From assembly GCF_012489685.1 (NCBI RefSeq), contig NC_080041.1:27889780-27953779 (forward strand): 64,000 nucleotides of DNA, given 5' to 3'. A program made the position numbers and the translations under genes. Shown here in pieces: positions 1-9,771 of the stretch (within the stretch, counting starts at the first letter, position 1; the number at the start of each line of letters is the position of its first letter). Origin of the DNA: Lotus japonicus (lineage: Eukaryota; Streptophyta; Magnoliopsida; Fabales; Fabaceae). The notes below the pieces were generated by a model that saw only the letters and a list, made by a program, of their open reading frames with translations, did no database searches and was not told the origin of the DNA.

Positions 1-99
1 TGACCCTGACTCAATTTCACACAAATCAGAAGCACTGTGTATAAAGGGTAACCCAAGCAACGCTTTCGCATTCACCATGTTCAGTATGAACAGTGGAAA

Positions 100-120
100 A
101 GCTTCAGAAGATCTGAAGCT
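100..120. promoter_or_regulatory. U3 palindrome
   Basis: AGCTTCAGA and TCTGAAGCT form a 9-bp inverted repeat around 3 nt. The equivalent site in D (39871-39891) is a 10-bp arm around 1 nt. It recurs at 15600-15620, 24724-24744, 33247-33267 and 52986-53006. Inverted-repeat motifs in LTRs are a described Sirevirus trait; a protein-binding role is inference. Confidence 0.5.
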
Positions 121-568
121 ATACAAACTCTGATGAGGACTCAGTCGCTAGAAGCTCTGAAGATCCAGAAGCTCTGACAACCAAGAAACACTGAAGGTTC
201 AGATGTTCTGATGGTGTAGAAGACTCTGAAGATCCAGAAGCTGAATAGTGGATACTCTGAAGTCCAGAAGCAAGAAACTCTGAAGGCCATGTTCTTCCCT
301 CTGAGTTCAGAATCAGAAGATACAATGGTCAGAGGATCTGTGCTTTCCCTCTGACTCTGATCAACCGGCTTCACAAGTTCCAATACGAAGCATTCCTCTG
401 ATCAGAAGTCTCCTAGGTTAAAAGGTCAAGTCGCTATCCAAGTACAAAAGCAAGTGTACCTTCCTGACGACCTACCTAACGTTCTCAGCCACAGCAGAAG
501 CTGGATTTTCCAGAACTGCCCTCCAACGGTAGCATTTCCCATGCAACGCTCAACCCTAATCCTTGGAG

Positions 569-576
569 TATATATA
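569..576 (+). promoter_or_regulatory. LTR TATA box (copia A)
   Basis: TATATATA follows the motif CCTTGGAG, at the same LTR position as TATAAATA in D (40338-40345, 53453-53460) and the reverse-strand TATA in B and C (15144-15151, 24268-24275, 32791-32798). Likely Pol II core promoter for the genomic RNA. Confidence 0.7.
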
Positions 577-1108
577 GAGGCTGAAGATTGAAAGAAGCGG
601 CTAGAAAAGAAGAAGAGTGTGAATACAAGAAGCAACACACGCGCAAGATATTCAAAATATTCTAAGCTTTCTTTCATCTTGTAATTTATTTAGTTTACAC
701 TCAGCTTATTTAGAAGCAAACCCTTGTAAACACCAACCTCAAACAGTTGTTTGATTTTTCCTTTAGGAGATCAAGGTTGATCGGATCCTAGAGAAGACTA
801 AGAGAGTGAATCTTAGTGTGAGCTAAGTCAGTGTAATTGTTAGTCACTTGTAGGTTTCAAGTGCAGTTGTAACTCTTACCTGATTAGTGGATTGCCTTCA
901 TTCTAAGAAGGAAGAAATCACCTTAACGGGTGGACTGGAGTAGCTTGAGTGATTTATCAAGTGAACCAGGATAAAATCCTTGTGTGCTTTTCTATCTCTA
1001 TCCTTTGCACTTAGTTCTCGAAAAGATTTGTTAAAATCTTTAAGGTGGTAGTTTTGTACTGAAAACGTTATTCAAACCCCCCTTTCTACCGTTTTTCATA
1101 CCTTCAAT

Positions 1109-1120
1109 TGGTATCAGAGC
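1109..1120 (+). promoter_or_regulatory. Primer binding site, initiator Met tRNA type
   Basis: TGGTATCAGAGC lies 2 nt after the LTR end, the usual plant copia PBS complementary to the 3' end of initiator methionine tRNA. Confidence 0.9.
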
Positions 1121-1178
1121 GCAAGTTCTGATTACCACACCTAACAGTGTTCAGTGATCCGGGCCGGTGTGAAAAACA

Positions 1179-3089
1179 ATGGCTGCCACCACCAGTGAAA
1201 CTCAAAGAGATGGTTACAACGCAAAGCCTCCTATGTTCGACGGTCAAAGGTTCGAATATTGGAAAGATAGACTGGAAAGTTTCTTTCTGGGTTTCGATGC
1301 AGATCTCTGGGATATTATTGTGGATGGCTATGAGCGTCCAGTTGATGCAGATGGCAAAAAGATCCCAAGGTCAGAGATGTCTGCAGATCAAAAGAAGCTG
1401 TACTCACAACATCATAAAGCAAGAGCAATTCTTCTAAGTGCTATCTCCTATGAGGAGTACCAGAAGATTACAGATCGTGAGTTTGCTAAAGGCATTTTTG
1501 ATTCTCTGAAGATGTCTCATGAAGGAAACAAGAAAGTCAAAGAATCAAAGGCATTGTCTTTGATCCAAAAGTATGAATCCTTCATCATGGAGCCAAATGA
1601 GTCCATTGAAGAAATGTTCTCCAGATTTCAACTGCTTGTAGCTGGCATACGTCCTCTCAACAAGAGCTACACAACAAAAGATCACGTCATAAGGGTCATC
1701 AGGTGTCTTCCTGAAAGTTGGATGCCTTTGGTGACTTCAATAGAGCTCACGAGAGATGTTGAGAATATGAGTTTAGAAGAACTCATCAGCATTTTGAAAT
1801 GCCATGAGCTGAAGCGCTCAGAGATGCAAGATCTGAGGAAAAAGTCCATAGCCTTGAAATCCAAATCTGAAAAGGCTAAGGTTGAGAAGTCAAAGGCTCT
1901 TCAAGCTGAAGAAGAAGAATCTGAAGAAGCATCAGAAGATTCTGATGAAGATGAGCTGACTCTGATCTCAAAGAGACTCAACCGCATCTGGAAGCACAGG
2001 CAGAGCAAGTTCAAAGGCTCTGGAAAGGCAAGAGGAAAGTCTGAATCCTCAGGTCAGAAGAAGTCATCAATCAAGGAAGTCACTTGCTTTGAGTGCAAAG
2101 AATCAGGGCACTACAAAAGTGACTGTCCAAAATTGAAGAAGGACAAGAAGCCAAAGAAGCACTTCAAGACCAAGAAGAGTCTGATGGTGACATTCGATGA
2201 ATCAGAGTCAGAGGATGTTGACTCTGATGGTGAAGTCCAAGGACTCATGGCTATTGTCAAAGACAAAGGAACAGAGTCAAAGGAAGCTGTTGACTCTGAC
2301 TCAGAATCAGAAGGAGATCCAGACTCTGACGATGAAAATGAGGTATTTGCTTCCTTCTCTACCTCTGAACTGAAACATGCTTTGTCTGATATCATGGATA
2401 AGTATAACTCCTTGTTGTCTAAGCATAAGAAGCTGAAAAAGAACTTATCTGCTGTTTCTAAAACTCCTTCTGAACATGAGAAAATCATATCTGATTTGAA
2501 AAATGATAACCATGCTTTAGTTAATTCTAACTCTGTGCTTAAGAATCAAATTGCAAAGTTAGAAGAAGTTATTGCCTGCGATGCCTCTGATAGTAAGCAT
2601 GAATCTAAGTATGAAAAATCTTTTCAAAGATTCCTGGCTAAAAGCGTAGATAGAAGCTTAATGGCTTCAATGATCTATGGTGTAAGCAGAAATGGAATGC
2701 ATGGCATTGGCTATTCTAAACCAATTAGAAATGAGCCTTCTGTGTCTAAAGCTAAATCCTTGTATGAATGCTTTGTTCCCTCTGGTACCATATTGCCTGA
2801 TCCTGTACCTGCTGAAGTTGCTAAAAACCCTCTTAAAAAGGGATCTTTCTCTATGACTAAATATCATGCAAATATTCCTTTAAAATATCATGTTGAGACA
2901 CCCAAGGTGATCAGAACCTTTGGGGTAACTAACAAAAGAGGACCCAGAAAGTGGGTACCTAAGGACAAGATTATCTATGTTGCAGATATCCTTGATAGCT
3001 CCACTGAAACACCAATCATGGTATCTGGACAGTGGATGCTCGCGTCACATGACGGGAGAAAAGCGTATGTTCCGAGAGCTGAAACTTAA
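1179..3089 (+). CDS. gag: Copia A gag polyprotein
   Basis: Structural capsid/nucleocapsid protein, 636 codons, forming the cytoplasmic particle that packages element RNA. The N-terminal part (residues about 15-225) is the UBN2/copia-type gag domain, followed by a lysine/acid-rich stretch. A zinc knuckle [15 protein letters not shown] (CX2CX4HX4C) lies near residues 303-316. The C-terminal third is acidic with predicted coiled-coil character. The start ATG follows the PBS by about 60 nt and opens the frame shared with copies C and D. The stop at 3087-3089 lies inside the beginning of pol, which is in the +1 frame. Intact as read. Confidence 0.92.
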   Translation: MAATTSETQRDGYNAKPPMFDGQRFEYWKDRLESFFLGFDADLWDIIVDGYERPVDADGKKIPRSEMSADQKKLYSQHHKARAILLSAISYEEYQKITDREFAKGIFDSLKMSHEGNKKVKESKALSLIQKYESFIMEPNESIEEMFSRFQLLVAGIRPLNKSYTTKDHVIRVIRCLPESWMPLVTSIELTRDVENMSLEELISILKCHELKRSEMQDLRKKSIALKSKSEKAKVEKSKALQAEEEESEEASEDSDEDELTLISKRLNRIWKHRQSKFKGSGKARGKSESSGQKKSSIKEVTCFECKESGHYKSDCPKLKKDKKPKKHFKTKKSLMVTFDESESEDVDSDGEVQGLMAIVKDKGTESKEAVDSDSESEGDPDSDDENEVFASFSTSELKHALSDIMDKYNSLLSKHKKLKKNLSAVSKTPSEHEKIISDLKNDNHALVNSNSVLKNQIAKLEEVIACDASDSKHESKYEKSFQRFLAKSVDRSLMASMIYGVSRNGMHGIGYSKPIRNEPSVSKAKSLYECFVPSGTILPDPVPAEVAKNPLKKGSFSMTKYHANIPLKYHVETPKVIRTFGVTNKRGPRKWVPKDKIIYVADILDSSTETPIMVSGQWMLASHDGRKAYVPRAET

Positions 3090-6021
3090 GCCTGGAGGCG
3101 AAGTTGGCTTTGGAGGAAATGAAAAGGGTAAAATTATTGGTACTGGTACTATTTGTGTAGATAGTAGTCCATGCATTGATAATGTTTTATTGGTAGACGG
3201 CTTAACACATAACTTATTGTCTATAAGTCAATTAGCTGACAAGGGTTATGATGTTATATTCAATCAAAAGTCCTGCCGGGCTGTAAGTCAGATCGATGGC
3301 TCTGTTCTGTTTAACAGCAAGAGGAAGAACAACATTTATAAGATCAGATTATCTGAGTTGGAGGCTCAGAATGTGAAGTGCCTTCTGTCTGTTAATGAAG
3401 AGCAGTGGGTATGGCATAGACGGTTAGGGCATGCCAGTATGAGAAAGATTTCTCAGCTGAGCAAGCTAAACCTTGTCAGGGGCTTACCCAATCTGAAGTT
3501 CGCTTCAGACGCTCTTTGTGAAGCATGTCAGAAAGGCAAATTCACAAAAGTCCCTTTCAAGGCAAAGAATGTTGTCTCAACCTCAAGGCCGTTAGAACTT
3601 CTGCATATCGACCTGTTTGGACCAGTGAAAACTGAGTCTATAGGTGGCAAGAGATATGGGATGGTTATCGTTGATGACTATAGCCGCTGGACATGGGTAA
3701 AGTTTCTAACCCGCAAGGATGAGTCTCATGCTGTGTTCTCTACCTTCATTGCTCAAGTGCAAAACGAGAAGGCTTGTAGAATTGTGCGTGTCAGAAGTGA
3801 CCATGGTGGAGAGTTTGAGAATGACAAGTTTGAGAGTCTGTTTGATTCCTATGGAATTACACATGATTTCTCTTGTCCCAGAACTCCTCAACAAAATGGT
3901 GTTGTTGAGAGGAAGAACAGAACTCTTCAGGAGATGGCTAGAACCATGCTCCAAGAAACTGGCATGGCTAAGCACTTTTGGGCAGAGGCAGTAAATACAG
4001 CATGTTACATTCAGAACAGAATCTCTGTGAGACCAATTCTGAATAAGACTCCTTATGAATTGTGGAAGAACATAAAACCCAACATTTCTTATTTTCATCC
4101 TTTTGGCTGTGTTTGTTATGTTCTCAATACTAAGGATAGATTGCATAAATTTGATGCTAAATCTTCTAAGTGTCTATTACTTGGTTATTCTGATAGATCT
4201 AAAGGTTTTAGATTTTATAATACTGATGCTAAGACTATTGAAGAATCTATTCATGTTAGATTTGATGATAAGCTTGACTCTGACCAGTCAAAGCTAGTTG
4301 AAAAGTTTGCAGATTTAAGCATTAATGTTTCTGACAAAGGCAAAGCTCCAGAGGAAGTTGAGCCAGAGGAAGATGAACCAGAGGAAGAAGCTGGTCCCTC
4401 TAACTCACAAACTCTGAAGAAGAGCAGAATCACTGCAGCTCATCCTAAGGAATTGATTCTGGGCAACAAAGATGAACCAGTCAGAACCAGATCTGCCTTC
4501 AGACCCTCTGAAGAGACCTTGCTGAGTCTGAAAGGATTGGTGTCCTTAATTGAACCCAAGTCCATAGATGAAGCTCTTCAGGACAAGGATTGGATTCTGG
4601 CCATGGAAGAAGAATTGAATCAATTCTCCAAGAACGATGTTTGGAGCTTAGTGAAGAAGCCTGAGAATGTCCATGTTATTGGAACGAAATGGGTATTCAG
4701 AAACAAGCTAAATGAGAAAGGAGATGTAGTCAGAAACAAGGCAAGGCTAGTTGCTCAAGGCTACAGCCAGCAGGAAGGAATAGACTACACTGAAACATTT
4801 GCTCCAGTAGCAAGACTGGAGGCAATCAGACTATTGATTTCTTTCTCAGTAAATCACAACATAGTTCTACATCAGATGGACGTAAAGAGTGCCTTCCTAA
4901 ATGGTTATATCTCAGAGGAAGTCTATGTTCATCAACCCCCAGGTTTTGAAGATGAAAAGAAACCAGACCATGTGTTCAAATTGAAGAAATCACTCTACGG
5001 TCTGAAGCAAGCTCCCAGAGCATGGTATGAGAGACTTAGCTCATTCCTTCTGGAGAATGAGTTTGTAAGGGGTAAAGTAGATACAACTCTCTTTTGCAAG
5101 ACTTATAAAGATGATATCTTAATTGTGCAAATTTATGTTGATGATATTATATTTGGTTCTGCTAATCAATCTCTATGCAAAGAATTTTCTGAGATGATGC
5201 AGGCTGAATTTGAGATGAGTATGATGGGAGAATTAAAGTACTTTCTGGGAATACAAGTTGATCAAACACCGGAAGGAACATATATCCATCAGAGCAAGTA
5301 CACTAAAGAACTTCTGAAGAAGTTCAATATGCTGGAATCTACAGTGGCCAAGACTCCAATGCATCCAACATGCATTCTGGAAAAAGAAGATATAAGTGGT
5401 AAAGTATGTCAGAAGCTCTATCGTGGCATGATAGGTTCACTTCTGTACTTAACTGCATCTAGGCCAGACATATTATTTAGTGTTCATTTATGTGCTCGTT
5501 TCCAATCAGATCCAAGGGAAACCCACTTAACTGCTGTTAAGAGGATCCTAAGGTATCTGAAAGGCACCACTAACCTTGGCTTGATGTATAAGAAAACATC
5601 AGAGTATAAGCTTTCAGGTTATTGTGATGCTGATTATGCTGGAGATAGAACAGAGAGAAAAAGTACTTCTGGAAATTGTCAATTTCTGGGAAGCAATCTA
5701 GTCTCATGGGCAAGCAAGAGGCAATCAACCATTGCTCTATCAACTGCAGAGGCAGAATATATCTCAGCAGCAATATGCAGCACTCAGATGCTCTGGATGA
5801 AACATCAGCTGGAGGATTATCAGATCCTTGAGAGCAATATCCCAATCTATTGTGATAACACTGCTGCAATTTCGTTGAGCAAGAATCCTATCTTGCATTC
5901 ACGGGCAAAGCACATTGAGGTAAAGTATCACTTCATTAGAGATTATGTGCAGAAGGGCGTACTTCTTCTGAAGTTTGTTGATACTGACCATCAATGGGCA
6001 GATATCTTTACAAAGCCTTAG
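2977..6021 (+). CDS. pol: Copia A pol polyprotein (C-terminus frameshifted)
   Basis: Protease, integrase, reverse transcriptase and RNase H for cDNA synthesis and integration. From the first ATG: protease DSGCSRH near residue 18; zinc-binding WHRRLGHAS...CEAC near 146-185; integrase core with HIDLFGP (about 210), [10 protein letters not shown] (about 273) and the VERKN glutamate (about 310); [11 protein letters not shown] near 720; RNase H CDADYAGD near 882 and STAEAEY near 922. The frame is open from 2929, so it overlaps gag by up to 161 nt in the +1 frame. A 1-nt deletion near 6016-6019 (compare 9834) causes early termination; the family stop would be at 6078-6080, so only about 20 residues are lost. 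Confidence 0.92.
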   Translation: MLQISLIAPLKHQSWYLDSGCSRHMTGEKRMFRELKLKPGGEVGFGGNEKGKIIGTGTICVDSSPCIDNVLLVDGLTHNLLSISQLADKGYDVIFNQKSCRAVSQIDGSVLFNSKRKNNIYKIRLSELEAQNVKCLLSVNEEQWVWHRRLGHASMRKISQLSKLNLVRGLPNLKFASDALCEACQKGKFTKVPFKAKNVVSTSRPLELLHIDLFGPVKTESIGGKRYGMVIVDDYSRWTWVKFLTRKDESHAVFSTFIAQVQNEKACRIVRVRSDHGGEFENDKFESLFDSYGITHDFSCPRTPQQNGVVERKNRTLQEMARTMLQETGMAKHFWAEAVNTACYIQNRISVRPILNKTPYELWKNIKPNISYFHPFGCVCYVLNTKDRLHKFDAKSSKCLLLGYSDRSKGFRFYNTDAKTIEESIHVRFDDKLDSDQSKLVEKFADLSINVSDKGKAPEEVEPEEDEPEEEAGPSNSQTLKKSRITAAHPKELILGNKDEPVRTRSAFRPSEETLLSLKGLVSLIEPKSIDEALQDKDWILAMEEELNQFSKNDVWSLVKKPENVHVIGTKWVFRNKLNEKGDVVRNKARLVAQGYSQQEGIDYTETFAPVARLEAIRLLISFSVNHNIVLHQMDVKSAFLNGYISEEVYVHQPPGFEDEKKPDHVFKLKKSLYGLKQAPRAWYERLSSFLLENEFVRGKVDTTLFCKTYKDDILIVQIYVDDIIFGSANQSLCKEFSEMMQAEFEMSMMGELKYFLGIQVDQTPEGTYIHQSKYTKELLKKFNMLESTVAKTPMHPTCILEKEDISGKVCQKLYRGMIGSLLYLTASRPDILFSVHLCARFQSDPRETHLTAVKRILRYLKGTTNLGLMYKKTSEYKLSGYCDADYAGDRTERKSTSGNCQFLGSNLVSWASKRQSTIALSTAEAEYISAAICSTQMLWMKHQLEDYQILESNIPIYCDNTAAISLSKNPILHSRAKHIEVKYHFIRDYVQKGVLLLKFVDTDHQWADIFTKP

Positions 6022-6080
6022 CTGAAGATAGATTTAATTTTATTCTGAAAAATCTAAACATGGACTTTTGTCCAGAGTGA

Positions 6081-6445
6081 AGATAGATCAGAACCTCTGA
6101 CTATGATACTTCTTGATCAGAAGATGTCTAGTCCAGAAGGTAACTCAATCAGAGTGTGTGTGCCCACTGGTACTGACTCTGAAGCTGAGACCAAAAACAC
6201 GTGCGTCAGAATTTCTGATGCATAGTTCCTTGTGCCCGTGTGACAGTCTGTTGTTGATTGGCGTGTAGATATGCTTATCTCCTGTGTGTGATTGTGTATT
6301 TTACTTGCTACTGTCTATCTTTAATTTTCAACCGTTGATCTTAAAGTGCTTTTTGAATCAACAACGGTTATTTGATAAAACCCACTATACACACACGTTC
6401 TCTCTCACTTCCGGTTTTCACTCTCGCACTCCTGCTTTTCAAAAC
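6081..6445 (+). promoter_or_regulatory. pol-ORF3 spacer with hairpin and TATA-like leader (copy A)
   Basis: Non-coding spacer after pol. At 6330-6369 an inverted repeat (AACCGTTGAT ... CAACAACGGTT) is followed by GATAAAAC and a pyrimidine-rich leader. The arrangement recurs in B (9487-9526, reverse) and D (45409-45447). It could be a subgenomic promoter or splice-acceptor leader for the third ORF; that function is inference. The copy is cut by the gap before the ATG. Confidence 0.45.
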
Positions 6446-6545
6446 NNNNNNNNNNNNNNNNNNNNNNNNNNNNNNNNNNNNNNNNNNNNNNNNNNNNNNN
6501 NNNNNNNNNNNNNNNNNNNNNNNNNNNNNNNNNNNNNNNNNNNNN
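6446..6545. other. Assembly gap (100 N)
   Basis: Exactly 100 N, the usual placeholder for a gap of unknown size. Left of it copia A reads +; right of it copia B reads -, with both third-ORF sides incomplete. The join may be wrong in order or orientation. Confidence 0.98.
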
Positions 6546-9328
6546 TGAGTGTCAAGACGTTGTTCCATGATGTTGAGTCTGGATGAGCTTGTCTGAGTAG
6601 AGCTGGAAGGAACATTCTGAGCAGCTTGAGGTTCTGGAATGGAAGCAGAAGCAGCAGGAGTAAACACAACTGGTGCAAGTTGCTCTGTCTCAGCCTCAGC
6701 TTCAAGACGCTCTGCCTCAAGTCTGGCTTGTTCAGCCTGAGCTGCTGCTTGACGTGCAGCTTCTTCTGCTTGTTCTTTCTTTCTCTTGGCTTCTTCAATA
6801 GCTTCAAGAAGCTTATTTCTCTGTTCTAGTTCGTGAAGAGCCACCCTCCTAGCAAGCCTTTGCTTTGCAGCCTCAATGCTCTGACTGCCCTCTGCATGCA
6901 GGAGCTGCATCATAATTGGAACTTGAGCCACTAGCCAAGTGCTCAGATTGTTCCACTCATCAGCCACATTTTCAGCATTCTCACTGAGATCAGTCTGACC
7001 GTGCACATTGCGGAGCCTCAAAGAGGCTTCATGATAGAAGATATTGATGCACTCAGAGAGAGATGTGGGTTGAAGGTGAGTATAGGGAATTATGGAGAGG
7101 TTGGGTTCAGGAGAGGCTGGGTGATTGCTGCTATGGGCTTCAGAGGCACCTTGTGGAGAACCAATGTGAATCATGGGAGCATTGGGTTCAGAGGTTCCAA
7201 GGTGTGGGTCTGAAGTTTCAACCAGAGGGTGAGGTGATCTAACCGAGGATTGGTTAGACACTGATTGTTCAGGTTCAGGGTCTGGTTGAATGGGCTCTTG
7301 TTGGTCAGGGACAGGATGAGCTTGTTGAACTAAGGGGTCTGCCTCTTGGATAGGATTGGCCAAGATAGGTTCATCTGGGTCAACTAGACGTTCAGGTCTA
7401 GGGCCAGGATATCTCCTAGGGCTTGGACAGGTAAGGTAATACTCTTCCAAGGCAGATACCTTTTCTTTTCTAACCTCCATGAATTTTCTAATTGATTCAG
7501 AGGTATTGGAGGGAGGAGAGTCAATGACATTGGTTGGGAAGGATACAGGTGTGAAGGCTGATGAAGAGTCTGTATCCGTGGTTCTGACAGCAGGACGTGC
7601 TGATGCTCTGGGAGCAGAGTGATCAGACGTTCTGGGTTGTGGTTCTGTTTGGTTGGGTTCGGGTTGGTCTTGGACTATTGGTTCAGAAGATAATGGGTCG
7701 TATGGAATGGTAAGGAGAGAGGTTGGATCTTCTGACCTAGAGGTTGGGTTCTGAAGCAGATTCCAGAGTGATGCTTCAGAAGGAGAAGGTTGAAAGAAGG
7801 AGGATCTTGGAGAATGTGGTGGAGAGGTGGTTTGTTCGGCTGGCTGGGATTCAGGAATAGGAGTGAGGGGATTTGAGGAGTGTTGAAGCAAGGCAGAAAT
7901 AGGGAGTGCATCAAATAAATTCAAATCATCATCAGAAGCAAGTGCAGGCTTACTTGTATGTGCTGATGATCGAGTCACTCTGGCAGGAGGTTCAGTCCTT
8001 CTGACCACTGCAGCAGCTGGTTCCACCCGAGTAGGCTTCACCACGATTCTGACCTTCTTCTGCTTCTTCTTTGGAGGACCATCCTCACTATCATCATCAT
8101 CACCATCATCAGGCTTTCTCTTTGTCTTCTTGACCAGAGGGACATCAGAGTCTTCAGAGGATTCTTCCAGAACCATCTTCCTCTGAGCTTTCTTCTTTGG
8201 AGGAGAAGAATACTCTGGAGCTGGCGGTAGTCTGCTGATGAAATCATCAAGGTCAATTTCGAAACCTTGAGCCCTGAGGTCTTCAACATAGCATCTGATG
8301 GCTTCAGGATGGTCTGCTTGAGTCCACAGAGGGTAGTCATTCAGAGGCATTCTTCTTCCTCTGATCTCAGAAGATGAGTCTTCATGAGCAGGAGCAATCT
8401 TCTTCTGGATTAAGCCCATCTTCTTCAAGGAGTTTGCAGTGAAGACATCACTGACAATTTTGCTCAAGTCCTCTGTGCAACCAGCATCGATCAAATCTTG
8501 CACCAAGTTGCTTTCAATGAGAAAGTCTGAGAGCAGCCTCCCAAAAGGGATATATTTGATTGCAGACTTGATGGAGGCGGTGGTGCGAGACTTCCGGATG
8601 CATTCCTTTAAGTAGGAAAACAGGAAGTAGGGAAGGCAGATCTTCTCCTTGTTCTGAATGAAGAACAGCATCGCCTTCTGGTTGAAGTTGATGTAGTCTG
8701 GAGAACTGCCCTTCGGTCTCTGGTTTATGCAGTTGAGCAGGATCTTGTGCCAGATTCTGAGTTTGGGGTGAAGATCCATCACCTTGTAACTCGTCTTGCC
8801 CGGTTTGAAGGTGGTGTACAGAGCCTGGTTGACTATGTCCTTGGTGCTGGGTTTCAGCTTCGATTCCGTCAGTTGGAACCGATACCCATAAGCAGTTTCT
8901 GCTCCTAGCAGATTCACGAATGACTTCTCCGTGATGATGATCTTCCTGCCAAGAATGTGAGAGACCACCTGAGTGTCATCGCAGTCTGCGTGCTTCCAGA
9001 ATTCCTTTACCAATTTCTCATACACCGGTCCTCGAAGTCGATTGAAATAGTTTCCCCAACCTTGAGCTTGGACTTCAGGACGAAGATCAAACCCATTTGC
9101 AGCCAAGTTATCGAGGTTGAATCTCCATTCTGCCAGGACTTGGAGTTCCTCAGGAGCAAATACGCAGTGAACGGCACAGCCCCGTTCTGCAATAGGAACA
9201 ATCTGCTCTTGAACTTCAGCTTGTTCTTGTGCCGGGTTCTCAGAGCCCCTTTGACCCGTTGCCAAACCAACTTCCATGTGAGGGAACTGAGGTGCATCTG
9301 CAGTAGATCTTCTGGTTTGTCTCACCAT
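6546..9328 (-). CDS. Copia B third ORF (SIRE1 env-like position), 3' end in gap
   Basis: Long ORF downstream of pol, starting at ATG 9328 (MVRQTRRSTADAPQF) and running about 928 codons into the gap. Visible parts: a conserved, probably globular N-terminal domain (residues about 50-300, including GAETAYGYRFQLTESK); a basic cluster PPKKKQKKVR near 421 resembling a nuclear localisation signal; a long Pro/Ser/Thr-rich middle (about 440-800); and an Ala/Glu/Lys/Arg coiled coil (about 815-885). I see no signal peptide or convincing membrane segment. The position matches the env-like ORF of SIRE1 elements, but nothing here supports an envelope function. Product function unknown. Confidence 0.8.
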
Positions 9329-9771
9329 TTTGAAGAGGTTGAAGGTTTGAGGTAGAAGATGAAGTTTGAAGGATGAAGAGAGATCGAGAGAGAAATCAAG
9401 AAAGAGGCGGTTTTGAAAAGCAGAGAGTGCGAGAGTGAAAACCGGAAGTGAACGAGAACGTGTGTGTATAGTGGGTTTTATCAAATAACCGTTGTTGATT
9501 CAAAAAGCACTTTAAGATCAACGGTTGAAAATTAAAGATTGATAGTAACAGTAAAATACACGATCACACACAGGAGATAAGCATATCTACACGCACTCAT
9601 AACAGACTGTCACACGGGCACAAGGAACTATGCATCAGAGATTCTGACACACGTGTTGTTGTCTCAGCTTCAGAGTCAGCACCAGTGGGCACACACACTC
9701 TGATTGAGTTACCTTCTGGACTAGACATCTTCTGATCAAGAAGTATCATAGTCAGAGGTTCTGATCCATCT
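9329..9771 (-). promoter_or_regulatory. pol-ORF3 spacer of copia B
   Basis: About 440 nt between the pol stop and the ORF3 ATG. It holds the inverted repeat at 9487-9526, then (reading -) GATAAAAC and a CT-rich leader ending just before the ATG. Conserved with A and D, consistent with an internal promoter or leader for ORF3; not demonstrated. Confidence 0.45.

Larger units (their letters stand above)
1..1106 (+). repeat. 5' LTR of copia A, 5'-truncated by window edge
   Basis: It ends with the family terminus CATACCTTCA and is followed after 2 nt by the PBS. It lacks the extra segment of roughly 70 bp seen in the LTRs of B and C, so it belongs to the same LTR subtype as D. It is dense in TCTGAAG/CTTCAGA words. 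Antisense ORFs of 60-80 codons in it are reading-frame shadows of these short repeats. Confidence 0.9.
1..6445 (+). mobile_element. Sirevirus-type Ty1/copia copy A (partial)
   Basis: The element runs LTR remnant, Met-type PBS, gag, pol and the leader of a third ORF. The window starts about 121 nt inside the 5' LTR, judged against the complete LTR at 39651. An assembly gap cuts the element about 90 nt before the third-ORF start codon, so the third ORF, 3' LTR and target duplication are not visible. The order protease, integrase, reverse transcriptase, RNase H in pol places it in Ty1/copia. The third-ORF region and the LTR architecture point to the SIRE1/Sirevirus lineage. Coding sequence is nearly identical to copies B and C. 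Confidence 0.9.

Noticed and set aside
119..677. ORFs of 60-85 codons on the reverse strand in copia LTRs (also 15091-15601, 24215-24725, 32738-33248, 39890-40096, 53005-53271)
   Set aside because: They repeat in each LTR because the LTR repeats, are built from TCTGAAG words, and have no domain or promoter support.
3706..4433. ORFs antisense or out of frame to pol (and equivalents in B, C and D)
   Set aside because: Shadows of the conserved pol frame; they persist only because pol is conserved.
6284..6586. Apparent ORF running through the N gap
   Set aside because: It joins two elements in opposite orientation across unknown bases.
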